A stretch of 50,174 bases of DNA from an uncultured Veillonellaceae bacterium. Lineage in GTDB: Bacteria > Bacillota > Negativicutes > Veillonellales > Dialisteraceae. The stretch's first letter is position 1. Each line of letters starts with the position of its first letter. Positions 32,095 through 39,542 of this stretch are shown here, piece by piece. The notes beneath the pieces are model-generated. The model ran no database searches, was not told where the DNA came from, and worked only from the letters and a program-made list of their open reading frames with translations. The translations under genes were made by a program, and so were the position numbers. The stretch spans positions 1 through 50,174 of the forward strand of contig CASEBK010000048.1 of the NCBI GenBank assembly GCA_949286115.1. The letters are read 5' to 3'.

Positions 32095-32733
32095 TCACAA
32101 AGTTTTCTTCAATGCCTCGACCTTTTCATTATAAAACGTGCCGATCGCATCGACCCACCGCAGCATATCCTGCTCAAGATCTCTCATAAACGCATGAACA
32201 GCCCGAGAGAACTCTTCTTTGTTTTTTTCAGGGACCACTTTGCAATGAGCGATACCGCCACCGACCACGCCACAGAGAAGGGCGCCGGCGATGACAACGA
32301 CCAGCGGCACATGAATGATCCCTGAAAGCATTTTCAGCAGAATACCTCCCACAGCGGCAGAACCGGCTGCTGCTGCCGCCGTAGTATATCCGTCTTTGAT
32401 TGCTGTAAAATCGACCCCTTTCCTATACGCCTCAAGACCCTGAATATCCAATTGATAAGATTCAGAGATCTGCTGCCGCAAATTCAGCTCATAAAATCGA
32501 TTCGCATTGGCCGGATCTTTGAATAGATCTTCTTTTAAAGTCTGCTTCGACAACGCAGAATACAGGTCAACCAGATAACTCTCTGCAGCCGCAGTGAGGG
32601 TGCTTGACACATAATGCATCACTTCTGCCGTAGCGGCTTCAGTCGTCGGAGCATTTTGAATGATCTCATCGACATCTTCGTTCATTTCCGCAAAAAGTTC
32701 AGAAATCAGTGCCTTTACTTTGTCATCCCACAT
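32095..32733 (-). CDS. Uncharacterised membrane protein of the dynamin/HerA operon
   Basis: A 212-residue protein I do not recognise. It has an acidic helical N-terminus. A central Ala-rich stretch and one or two hydrophobic segments (about residues 115-155, including VPLVVVIAGALLCGVVGGG) are likely membrane-spanning. The C-terminus is helical and charged (MRDLEQDMLRWVDAIG). I prefer ATG at 32733 (MWDDKVKALISELF) over a TTG three codons earlier. The gene overlaps the end of the dynamin gene by 11 bp, implying coupled translation and probably a joint function at the membrane. Confidence 0.65.
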   Translation of the reverse strand: MWDDKVKALISELFAEMNEDVDEIIQNAPTTEAATAEVMHYVSSTLTAAAESYLVDLYSALSKQTLKEDLFKDPANANRFYELNLRQQISESYQLDIQGLEAYRKGVDFTAIKDGYTTAAAAAGSAAVGGILLKMLSGIIHVPLVVVIAGALLCGVVGGGIAHCKVVPEKNKEEFSRAVHAFMRDLEQDMLRWVDAIGTFYNEKVEALKKTL

Positions 32734-34756
32734 TTTTATCAATCCCGCCTTTCATCTTTTTGACCCGCTCAAGCATCGGCTGAAAGTCATTGAGCAGCAC
32801 GCTCAATTCCCGGATCTTCGCCTGAATTTCTTCCGCTGACTGTCTCTTTTGGACGATCTCGTTGAGTTCATCCCGTTTGATCTTCGCGTTCTTAGCCAGT
32901 TCTTTGCTGTATTCATTTGTGACTTTTCCTGTAAACCGTTTCAGATCCGTCACTGCCTCTTTTTTTATCTTATCGATCCGCGAACTGATGCTTTTTTTCA
33001 CCAGTTTGTAATACTTTTTTCGGGAGAACCGACTGGCATAGTGTGTTTCTGTAAATGTCGTACCGGTCGTGTACGAATAAGACTCCTGCGCCTCATCGCT
33101 GTTTTTCAGATCTTCTTTAATCTTTTCAAAAGACTCTTTCGTCAGGTCCGGTTTAATCGTGGTATATTTAATGGCACTTTTATCACTGAGTGCGATCAAT
33201 GCCTGGTCGCACTCAGCGACGATGTTTTTTTGGAGTTTTTCCTCGTACTGTTTGAAGATATCAATCTTACGAAAGGATATCTTTTCCAACTCATCCAAGC
33301 TTGAATCCCCATCCGGATCAAGGGCCGCGATCTCTCGTTTGTATTCTTTAATGACTACATCGGCACGTTGATCAATAATGCCGTTCGTTCCAGCATACTT
33401 ATCCACGACATCGTCCACCGTGCGATTGATCTTCAGTGTGATCCCTTCCAGATCGCGTTTCAGTTCGTTGATTCGGTTTCCCAGCTCAATGGGATCTTCC
33501 GCTTTTTCTTTATAAAATCCTCTGGTCTCATCCAGCTGATCAGTAATCGTCGTCATAACAGCATCCATGCGCCCTAAGAAATCCCCGAAAAGTATATATT
33601 GCGCCTTATGGGCAAACTGATTCAGCGCGTCATCAATATCGTTAAAACGAGAAAGTTCTTTCAGTACTTTCAAAAACTCCTCCCGATCGCCGTCCGCATC
33701 AAACCATGCGCCCTTGATGAATCCATCCAGCTGTCTTGCCTTTCTCAGTTGCGAAAGATAACCTTTCAATTCTTCGGCAGTAAGATGTTTCACCTTGTTA
33801 TAAAACAGCTCCGCCTTGCTATCTACCGGAATAATCTGTTTCGGATTGATCACAGGGAATTGCCGAAGGGCCTCTTCCTGAATGCGGGAAATATTGTCCG
33901 GCGTTTCATTGGCCGCTCGGGTAAGAAGCAGGAACATGGCATTTTTATTTCGGTCCGCGCTCTTGGAATTGAGGAATTTTTTGAAGGATGTCGCCTCCAA
34001 AGCTGCTCCCGTGATAGGCTTGAGGAACATGACCGCATTGGCATCCTCGATATACTGATCGGTGATATCGCCTACGCGGCCATCCGCATTGACCCCGGGG
34101 GTATCGATGATCTCAATGTTTCTGAGTTCCTTATCGTCAAAGGGATACTCGATCTCGATTTTCTTAACAATATCCCGCCAGACCGGCTGTTTGGCCTTGA
34201 TGTATTGACGAACTTTGTTTTCATATTCTTTATCCGACAAATGATAAAGATTCTCGTCTTTGATGCCCTTCATCAGATCGGCAATATCCGCTTCAAGGAT
34301 CTTTTTATCCTTTTTATGCATCAGGATCTCCATATTGATGACGGCGACGGGAATATCGCGATACTCGTCATTCATTGCAGCATTGCGCGTAAGAAATTCT
34401 TTGATCTTCTGCTCATCGGTCAGCGTTTTTGTCCTGTCATCTGCGTATGTTGCCTTCAGGATAAATTTTTCTCCATAACGAATCTCGACGATGGACGAAG
34501 TGCACTGTTTAACATCCATGGGAAGGATTTCTTCGCCAAGATAAGCATTGATAAAAGTGGACTTGCCGCTCTTAGCCTCTCCTACGACCATCAGCAAAAA
34601 CTTATCCTGCTCGATATTCTTTGCCTGCTTTGCCAAACTCTGCAGGGATGGATCATAAGACGTCTCCTTCCCATTTTTAGCACGATCTGCTAAAGGTAAA
34701 AAATCCCGATAGATCTTTAAAATATCTTTTTTTGTCTGCTGATAATTGCTAATCAT
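32723..34756 (-). CDS. Dynamin-like GTPase
   Basis: A 677-residue protein from the ATG at 34756, which has a strong AAGGAGG site. The GTPase domain shows G1 GEAKSGKS (residues 59-66), a G2 Thr in KQCTSSIVEIRYG and G3 DTPGVNADGR. A TRAA motif stands in place of the usual TKxD. The remainder is long, charged, largely helical sequence, consistent with a bacterial dynamin stalk. A hydrophobic tip that would insert in membranes is not obvious. Bacterial dynamins remodel or guard membranes, and some protect against phage. It is the first gene of the AT-rich operon. Confidence 0.88.
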   Translation of the reverse strand: MISNYQQTKKDILKIYRDFLPLADRAKNGKETSYDPSLQSLAKQAKNIEQDKFLLMVVGEAKSGKSTFINAYLGEEILPMDVKQCTSSIVEIRYGEKFILKATYADDRTKTLTDEQKIKEFLTRNAAMNDEYRDIPVAVINMEILMHKKDKKILEADIADLMKGIKDENLYHLSDKEYENKVRQYIKAKQPVWRDIVKKIEIEYPFDDKELRNIEIIDTPGVNADGRVGDITDQYIEDANAVMFLKPITGAALEATSFKKFLNSKSADRNKNAMFLLLTRAANETPDNISRIQEEALRQFPVINPKQIIPVDSKAELFYNKVKHLTAEELKGYLSQLRKARQLDGFIKGAWFDADGDREEFLKVLKELSRFNDIDDALNQFAHKAQYILFGDFLGRMDAVMTTITDQLDETRGFYKEKAEDPIELGNRINELKRDLEGITLKINRTVDDVVDKYAGTNGIIDQRADVVIKEYKREIAALDPDGDSSLDELEKISFRKIDIFKQYEEKLQKNIVAECDQALIALSDKSAIKYTTIKPDLTKESFEKIKEDLKNSDEAQESYSYTTGTTFTETHYASRFSRKKYYKLVKKSISSRIDKIKKEAVTDLKRFTGKVTNEYSKELAKNAKIKRDELNEIVQKRQSAEEIQAKIRELSVLLNDFQPMLERVKKMKGGIDKNVG

Positions 34757-34836
34757 AAAAATCCTCCTTGCTTCAGGACATGCAAATGAAAATCTTTTTT
34801 CCTTGCCAAAATGTGTACTTTCCTGCAACTATGCTC

Positions 34837-34845
34837 ATTATAGCA
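34837..34845 (-). promoter_or_regulatory. Extended -10 promoter of the dynamin/HerA/toxin operon
   Basis: TGCTATAAT on the minus strand, 80 bp before the dynamin start. No clear -35 hexamer is found at 17 bp, as expected for extended -10 promoters. Confidence 0.55.
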
Positions 34846-34941
34846 CGAAAGATATCAAAATAGAGAAGGTCAACAGTTAAACAGAATATTTTATATTTTT
34901 CTGGCCCGCGGCGGAGCGTAGCCAAAAAGTACACCATATTG

Positions 34942-35547
34942 TCATTTCCTGTTTTTTTCGTAGTTCTTCGCCCGGTAGCGGAAGGTGGAGAGGGGCATGG
35001 CGCAGAGGGCGGCGGCTGCGCGGCCGGTGAGATCGCCCGCTTTCCAGCAGGCGTACACCGCGGGGAAATTATCCGGGAGGGGCTGCGGGGGGCGGCCGAA
35101 GGCGACGCCTCTTCGGCGGGCCGCGGCGATGCCCTCTGCCTGCCGCTGATGAATGGCGAGTCGCTCGTTCTCCGCGACGAAGGAGAGGATCTGGAGGACG
35201 ATGTCCGCCAGAAATGTGCCCATGAGGTCCCTCCCCCGCCGCGTATCGAGGATCGGCATGTCAAGGACTGCGATATCCACGCCTTTCTCTTTCGTGAGCC
35301 GCCGCCATTCTTCCAGTATTTCTCCATAGTTTCTGCCCAGACGATCGATGCTCTTCACGAGGAGCAGGTCGTCTTTTTTCATGCGCCGCACGAGGACCTG
35401 ATACTGGGGGCGGGCGAAATCTTTGCCGGACTGCCGGTCTATGTAGATGTGCCGCTCTGCCACGCCCCGCGCGAGGAGGGCGTCGCGCTGCCGGTCCTCC
35501 CGCTGCTCTCTCGTGCTCACCCGGATGTAGCCATATGTCTGTCCCAT
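34942..35547 (-). CDS. Serine recombinase (resolvase/invertase family)
   Basis: A 201-residue small serine recombinase from the ATG at 35547 (MGQTYGYIRVSTREQ). The catalytic Ser is in RVSTREQ. Other family landmarks follow: KSIDRLGRN, the DMPILDTRRGRDLMG stretch and the E-helix region. A C-terminal helix-turn-helix ends in STFRYRAKNYEK. It resembles plasmid and transposon resolvases that break down multimers. The neighbouring rep gene and origin support a plasmid-maintenance role. A truncated paralogue lies about 10 kb away in inverted orientation. Confidence 0.9.
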   Translation of the reverse strand: MGQTYGYIRVSTREQREDRQRDALLARGVAERHIYIDRQSGKDFARPQYQVLVRRMKKDDLLLVKSIDRLGRNYGEILEEWRRLTKEKGVDIAVLDMPILDTRRGRDLMGTFLADIVLQILSFVAENERLAIHQRQAEGIAAARRRGVAFGRPPQPLPDNFPAVYACWKAGDLTGRAAAALCAMPLSTFRYRAKNYEKNRK

Positions 35548-35629
35548 CGTATCCTTCCTTTCCTCAAAAATACGCTCCAGAGAAAGCCCATTGTCCCCCG
35601 TGCCGCGGAAGGAGGCAAGTCCGACCACG

Positions 35630-35653
35630 AAAAAAGCCCTCAAAGGGGCTTCA
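35630..35653 (-). terminator. Terminator after the rep gene
   Basis: AAGCCCC-TTTG-AGGGCTTTTTTC on the minus strand, directly after the rep stop codon. Confidence 0.8.
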
Positions 35654-35655
35654 TT

Positions 35656-36681
35656 TCATTTCTTTTCGTCGGGAAAGGGCGGAAAGGTCTCGCTCTCCGG
35701 CATCCATCGGAAGTAGGTGCAGGCACCGCTGCCGCCGAACTGCCGCTGCAGGCGGTTGTTCTTGCAGATCTCATAGCGCCGCCCGTCTTCGGCGAGAAAT
35801 TCGCCTACCGGCGCGCCGCACAGGGGACAGCGCAGGGCTTCCGTACGGAGGGCGGTCACCCGGCGCAGGCCCGGCAGGCCGTCTGATCGAAGGTACTGCT
35901 CTTCCTGCGCCACTTCCCGAGCGACCATCTTCACGGGAAATCCGTCCCCGTCGGGACAGATATCGCAGCGCATGTCCGGCTCGCGCCCCATGAGAGGGTA
36001 GGTAAATTCCAGCGATTCCAGCGGCTGGCCGCGGGTCCGCCCGTAGTGATCTGTCACGGTGACGGTCCCTTTCCCGTAATATTTCTCTTCCAGCTCCGCC
36101 ACGGAGGCGTGAATCACCTTCCGCAGATTCGACTGGCTGTACTTCGGCGGCAGCGCCATGGCCTCCTTGAATTCCGTCAGGCCGATCTGGAAGTGCCCCT
36201 TATGGTTCTTTGCAAAGAGACGGAAAAGGCTCTTCGTGTACTTGCTGCGGAATTTCATGAAGGTCAGCCGCTTGTACCTGGTGAAGCTGCCTTCGATATC
36301 AAAGAGGGCTGATGCCATGAGCTCGTTCAGCTCGGCGATGAGGCGGCCGTCTTTCGTGACGAGGAAGGACTGAAAGAGCGGCGCCGTGTACAGCCCCTTC
36401 TCGGTCTCGATGGTGTAGACCAGATTGGAGATGAGATGCTCATTGATGCCGGTGAGCTTCTGAAGGAAATACGAATATTTTTCGCCGGACATGCCCGCCA
36501 TGTCTTTCAGGTCGGCGAGCCGGATCTCCACCCGCCGGGCATTCTGCCCGTGAAAGATCGCCATGATATTGATGAACACATCCTGTTCATTGCTGGACAG
36601 GCTCCCCAAAGGATTCAGATTCAGACGATTCGAGTATTTCACGAGATTGGCCCGCTCTTTTTTGATGGAAGTATCGCCCAT
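35656..36681 (-). CDS. Plasmid-type replication initiator (Rep_3/RepB family) with zinc ribbon
   Basis: A 341-residue initiator with two winged-helix regions typical of Rep_3 proteins (LVKYSNRLNLNPLGSLSSNE near the N-terminus; FTRYKRLTFMKFRSKYTKSL in the middle). These bind iterons at a theta-type origin. After about residue 240 there is an extra cysteine-rich tail (CDIC, then CPLCG...C..C-TYF) that looks like a zinc ribbon and is unusual for this family. I choose the ATG at 36681 because GGAG lies six bases upstream. Iteron-like repeats and DnaA-box-like sites lie immediately upstream, so the protein probably controls its own origin and promoter. Confidence 0.82.
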   Translation of the reverse strand: MGDTSIKKERANLVKYSNRLNLNPLGSLSSNEQDVFINIMAIFHGQNARRVEIRLADLKDMAGMSGEKYSYFLQKLTGINEHLISNLVYTIETEKGLYTAPLFQSFLVTKDGRLIAELNELMASALFDIEGSFTRYKRLTFMKFRSKYTKSLFRLFAKNHKGHFQIGLTEFKEAMALPPKYSQSNLRKVIHASVAELEEKYYGKGTVTVTDHYGRTRGQPLESLEFTYPLMGREPDMRCDICPDGDGFPVKMVAREVAQEEQYLRSDGLPGLRRVTALRTEALRCPLCGAPVGEFLAEDGRRYEICKNNRLQRQFGGSGACTYFRWMPESETFPPFPDEKK

Positions 36682-36720
36682 AGGCATCTCCTTTCCTGCG
36701 AAACAGCCCGCGCCAACGGT

Positions 36721-37350
36721 GCGGAGCGGAAAAACATACGGGGAAAGCCCCGCCAAAACGGATATCTCTGCGGGAAAAAACGGAAAAACATACGGTAAAA
36801 GCGGATTTTTGCCCATGCGAAGCGGATATCCTTACTGGAAAAGCGTCCGGGAGCGCCCGCCGCGCCGTTGGTTTCGCCTGATATACCATATATACGGGAT
36901 ATACGGAGAAATATATGGAAGCGTCCGTCCTGTTTTATAGAAATAGGCCGTTAACTGCTTCTAAAAGACTGCCGTCGGAAGGACGCCGATCGGGATTTTC
37001 TCATTGTACGAGCGGGGAAGGAGTCGGGCAAGAGCCGTTCAGCATCCTCCGCCAGGCGTCATCAGCGGAAAAATCCACTCCAAAAGAAATTTCCTTTTGA
37101 AAATAGACGAGCCTGCGGCGTTTTTCTCCCTCTTCGTCCCGGAACGGCGCCATAAAAATTCCAGATAGCGGGCGGACGGAGATATTTTTTCCGCATGAGC
37201 AGGGATCCATCAAACATTTTCATTAGTTATTCACAAATTTTTTCACGGTCATTCACAGATATTCACAAACTTTCTCCATTTTGGCTCCAGCGGAAAAAGA
37301 TACGCCAAAAGAAGCGCCGACGTCTTCGAGTAGAAATATCCGCTCCTGAC
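36721..37350. other. Iteron-type replication origin
   Basis: The gap upstream of rep contains direct repeats of CGGAAAAACATACGG (36727-36741 and 36781-36795) with degenerate relatives near 37064 and 37290. A second motif, CGGATATC/T, occurs near 36759 and 36831 and on the opposite strand near 37336. From 37226 to 37268 three DnaA-box-like 9-mers occur (TTATTCACA, TCATTCACA, ATATTCACA) in an AT-rich stretch. Together with rep this is the expected anatomy of a plasmid origin. Iteron limits are approximate. Confidence 0.7.
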
Positions 37351-37361
37351 TTCGTCCCCAC

Positions 37362-37386
37362 GAAAAAAGCTCCCCAGAGGGAGCTT
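37362..37386 (-). terminator. Terminator after the first larA gene
   Basis: Perfect stem AAGCTCCC/GGGAGCTT followed by TTTTTTC on the minus strand, about 45 bp after the stop codon. Confidence 0.88.
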
Positions 37387-37430
37387 CTTTTGATGGTTCA
37401 ATGAGCACGGCACACCGCATGCGTTTTCAT

Positions 37431-38735
37431 TCATTTCGCCAGCATCGGGATGACGCTGCCGCCGTGGGGGAGGATGTTCACGGTGGGCTTTTTGATGCCC
37501 CGGGCGGCGAGCTCTTCACAGGCCATGGCCCAGGCGTCTTCCACGGTCTCGGCGGGGATCTGGCCGGTGCGGCGGACGGCGTCGAAGTTTTCCCGCTTCG
37601 TCACCATGTAGATGGAGTAGCGGTGGGCGTGGCAGAAGAGGTTGAACGCCGCGAAGAAGGGGATGGAGAAGTCGGCCCGGAGGGCGCGCTCCATGTCGGC
37701 TTCGCGGTCGAAGCGGAAGCTCTCCATGAAGGCGGGCGGGTCGCCGATGTCGGCGGCTTCGACGATGGCGATGATGACGCCCCCTTTCTTCGTGGTCTCT
37801 ACGGCGGCGTCGTAGAATTTGCATCCCTGATAGAGGGAGATGTCTTTCGGGTAGCCCCCGGCGCAGCCGAAGGTGACATCCGTCCGGGCGCGGTAGGTGA
37901 CTTTCTGGAGGCGCGCCACTTCGGCCACGCCTTCTTTCCACGCTTCCACGGGGTCGCCGCCCACGAGACGGCAGATGGCGCCGTCGTCGTTCACGACGGA
38001 GTGGACGATGAAGCAGGGCTTCACCATGTCGCACGCTTCCTGCATGTCGTCGCTGACGGGATTGTCCGCCAGGACGGCCGCGCGGGTGGCGGGATTGACG
38101 CCGCCGCCGAAATGATCGGCCAGCGCCCGGCAGTGGTTCTTCTGGATGGAATCCCAGCTGGCGACGCCGGGGAGGATCATCTTCCGGCCCGCGCTGTACC
38201 CTGCGAAGAGGTGGGTGGTGATGCCGTCCACGAGGATGACTTTATCCGCCTCGGCGACGCGGCGGTTGATCTCCACCGGAGTGCCGAGCTTCGTGGTGCC
38301 CACCAGGATGAGGTTCTCTTTGTCCCGGCAGTCGTGCTGGTAGAGGCGGATGCGGCGGGCGACTTCCGCGCCCACGACGGCCACGTCTTCTTCGTAGGTC
38401 TGGGCGCGGTGGGTGCCCTGGGCGAAGACGATGGAGATATCTTCGTCAGGCACGCCGCCGCGGTTCAGCTCGTTCACGATGTGGATGACGAACTGGTCGG
38501 ACCGGTTCCAGATGCGGGTGACGTCGGCGCAGACGATGCACACTTTGTCGCCGCGCGCTACGAGGTCGGCGAGGGGCTTCGTCCCCGTGGGATGGCGCAG
38601 GCACGCCCGCGCCGCTGCCTCCACGTCCACCGCCGGCGCGGGGCGGCTCTCGATGATGTCCAGGATCTGTTCTTCCGGCAGGCGCACGGTCTGCGTGCCC
38701 CGGCCGAAACCAAAGGTGATCGTTCTTTCTCCCAT
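37431..38735 (-). CDS. larA: LarA-family nickel-pincer racemase/epimerase, paralogue 1
   Basis: A 434-residue DUF2088/LarA protein from the ATG at 38735, with GAGGAGG upstream. Residues known to matter in lactate racemase are conserved at nearly the same positions: D71 and R74 (ADVTR), H109 (GTHR), H175 (THLFAG), K185 (AGRK, the cofactor-anchoring lysine) and H201 (NHC). LarA homologues act on diverse 2-hydroxyacids, so lactate is only the default guess. No larB, larC or larE cofactor genes are in the window. An extended -10 promoter lies 34 bp upstream. It is about 60% identical, by eye, to the second paralogue. Confidence 0.85.
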   Translation of the reverse strand: MGERTITFGFGRGTQTVRLPEEQILDIIESRPAPAVDVEAAARACLRHPTGTKPLADLVARGDKVCIVCADVTRIWNRSDQFVIHIVNELNRGGVPDEDISIVFAQGTHRAQTYEEDVAVVGAEVARRIRLYQHDCRDKENLILVGTTKLGTPVEINRRVAEADKVILVDGITTHLFAGYSAGRKMILPGVASWDSIQKNHCRALADHFGGGVNPATRAAVLADNPVSDDMQEACDMVKPCFIVHSVVNDDGAICRLVGGDPVEAWKEGVAEVARLQKVTYRARTDVTFGCAGGYPKDISLYQGCKFYDAAVETTKKGGVIIAIVEAADIGDPPAFMESFRFDREADMERALRADFSIPFFAAFNLFCHAHRYSIYMVTKRENFDAVRRTGQIPAETVEDAWAMACEELAARGIKKPTVNILPHGGSVIPMLAK

Positions 38736-38768
38736 ATGTCCTCCTCGGTGCAGTAAAAAATTTTTTCC

Positions 38769-38777
38769 ATTATAGCA
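38769..38777 (-). promoter_or_regulatory. Extended -10 promoter of larA paralogue 1
   Basis: TGCTATAAT on the minus strand, 34 bp upstream of the ATG. No -35 hexamer is evident. Confidence 0.55.
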
Positions 38778-38863
38778 CAGGAAACGCTCCTTTTTCGCAT
38801 GCTGCCGCAGGAGATGTTCCCGCGGAGGAGCCGCGTTGAAACTGGCGGTGTGGCACAAATGCG

Positions 38864-39400
38864 GAGACGGCCTGTCGCTCATTCCGATGCGGCCCCACAT
38901 CGGGACGCGAATGATACAGGAAGCTGTCAGTGCGGGGCTCACTTTCATCGTGAGCGTTTCTCTCATGTACGACTGTTTCCGCCTTAGGAGCACGTGCTCC
39001 ATGGTCTCTTCATTTCTTCCTTCGCCGCCGAAGGAAGAAACGAAGCAAAGAAGGAAGGGCGCCGCCCGATCACTCCGGCCTAAGATTTGCCCGCCCTCCG
39101 CTGACGGAATGAAACTCGCTCGCTGCGCTCGCTCAGACAGTCATTCCGTCCGGGCGCTCCGGGCCGCCAAATCTTCCCCTGCGGGTCGGCCTCCGTTCAA
39201 ACGGGCGGGGAGCTGCACCAGTTCTTATCTGTGTCGCCCATTTTCAAATGGGCATCCCTCATGCTGAAGTATCAGCTCATGAGGGAGCGGACCCACATCA
39301 CGACGTGAATGTGGTCGAAGCATTTGAAGTGGATGTTCATCACAAAGAACAACAAATGCGACAGGCGGAGCGGCCTCCCCCAGCCGCGCGGAACCTGCTT
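38864..39400 (-). repeat. Structured interspersed repeat, copy B
   Basis: Inverted relative to copy A. Paired arms: GCCCATTT/AAATGGGC (39236-39253), AAGATTTG/CAAATCTT (39082-39089 and 39168-39175), GACGGAATGA/TCATTCCGTC (39103-39112 and 39141-39150), the invariant core (39113-39138), and the 16-bp stem around GCCGCC (39008-39045). It fills the gap between the two larA genes. A further partial module (CATCACGATGCGAATGTG, about 39424) follows it. Short reading frames inside copies A, B and C give similar translations, but the similarity follows from the DNA repeat. Confidence 0.85.
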
Positions 39401-39502
39401 TGTTACTTCCTCCGTAAGTGGGCTTCATCACGATGCGAATGTGTCACACCACGGAGCCGATGGGGCCGAAGGAGCACCTCCCCGGCCGCCCATGTCCCAC
39501 GC

Positions 39503-39530
39503 AAAAAAGGCCCTCGAAAGAGAGCCTTTT
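39503..39530 (-). terminator. Terminator after the second larA gene
   Basis: AAGGC-CTC/GAG-GCCTT stem followed by TTTTTT on the minus strand, just after the stop codon. Confidence 0.82.
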
Positions 39531-39542
39531 CTGATGTTTTGC

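Noticed and set aside
36721..37300. Repeats upstream of the rep gene as a CRISPR array
   Set aside because: Repeat spacing is irregular, the repeats are short and degenerate, no cas genes are present, and the setting fits iterons.
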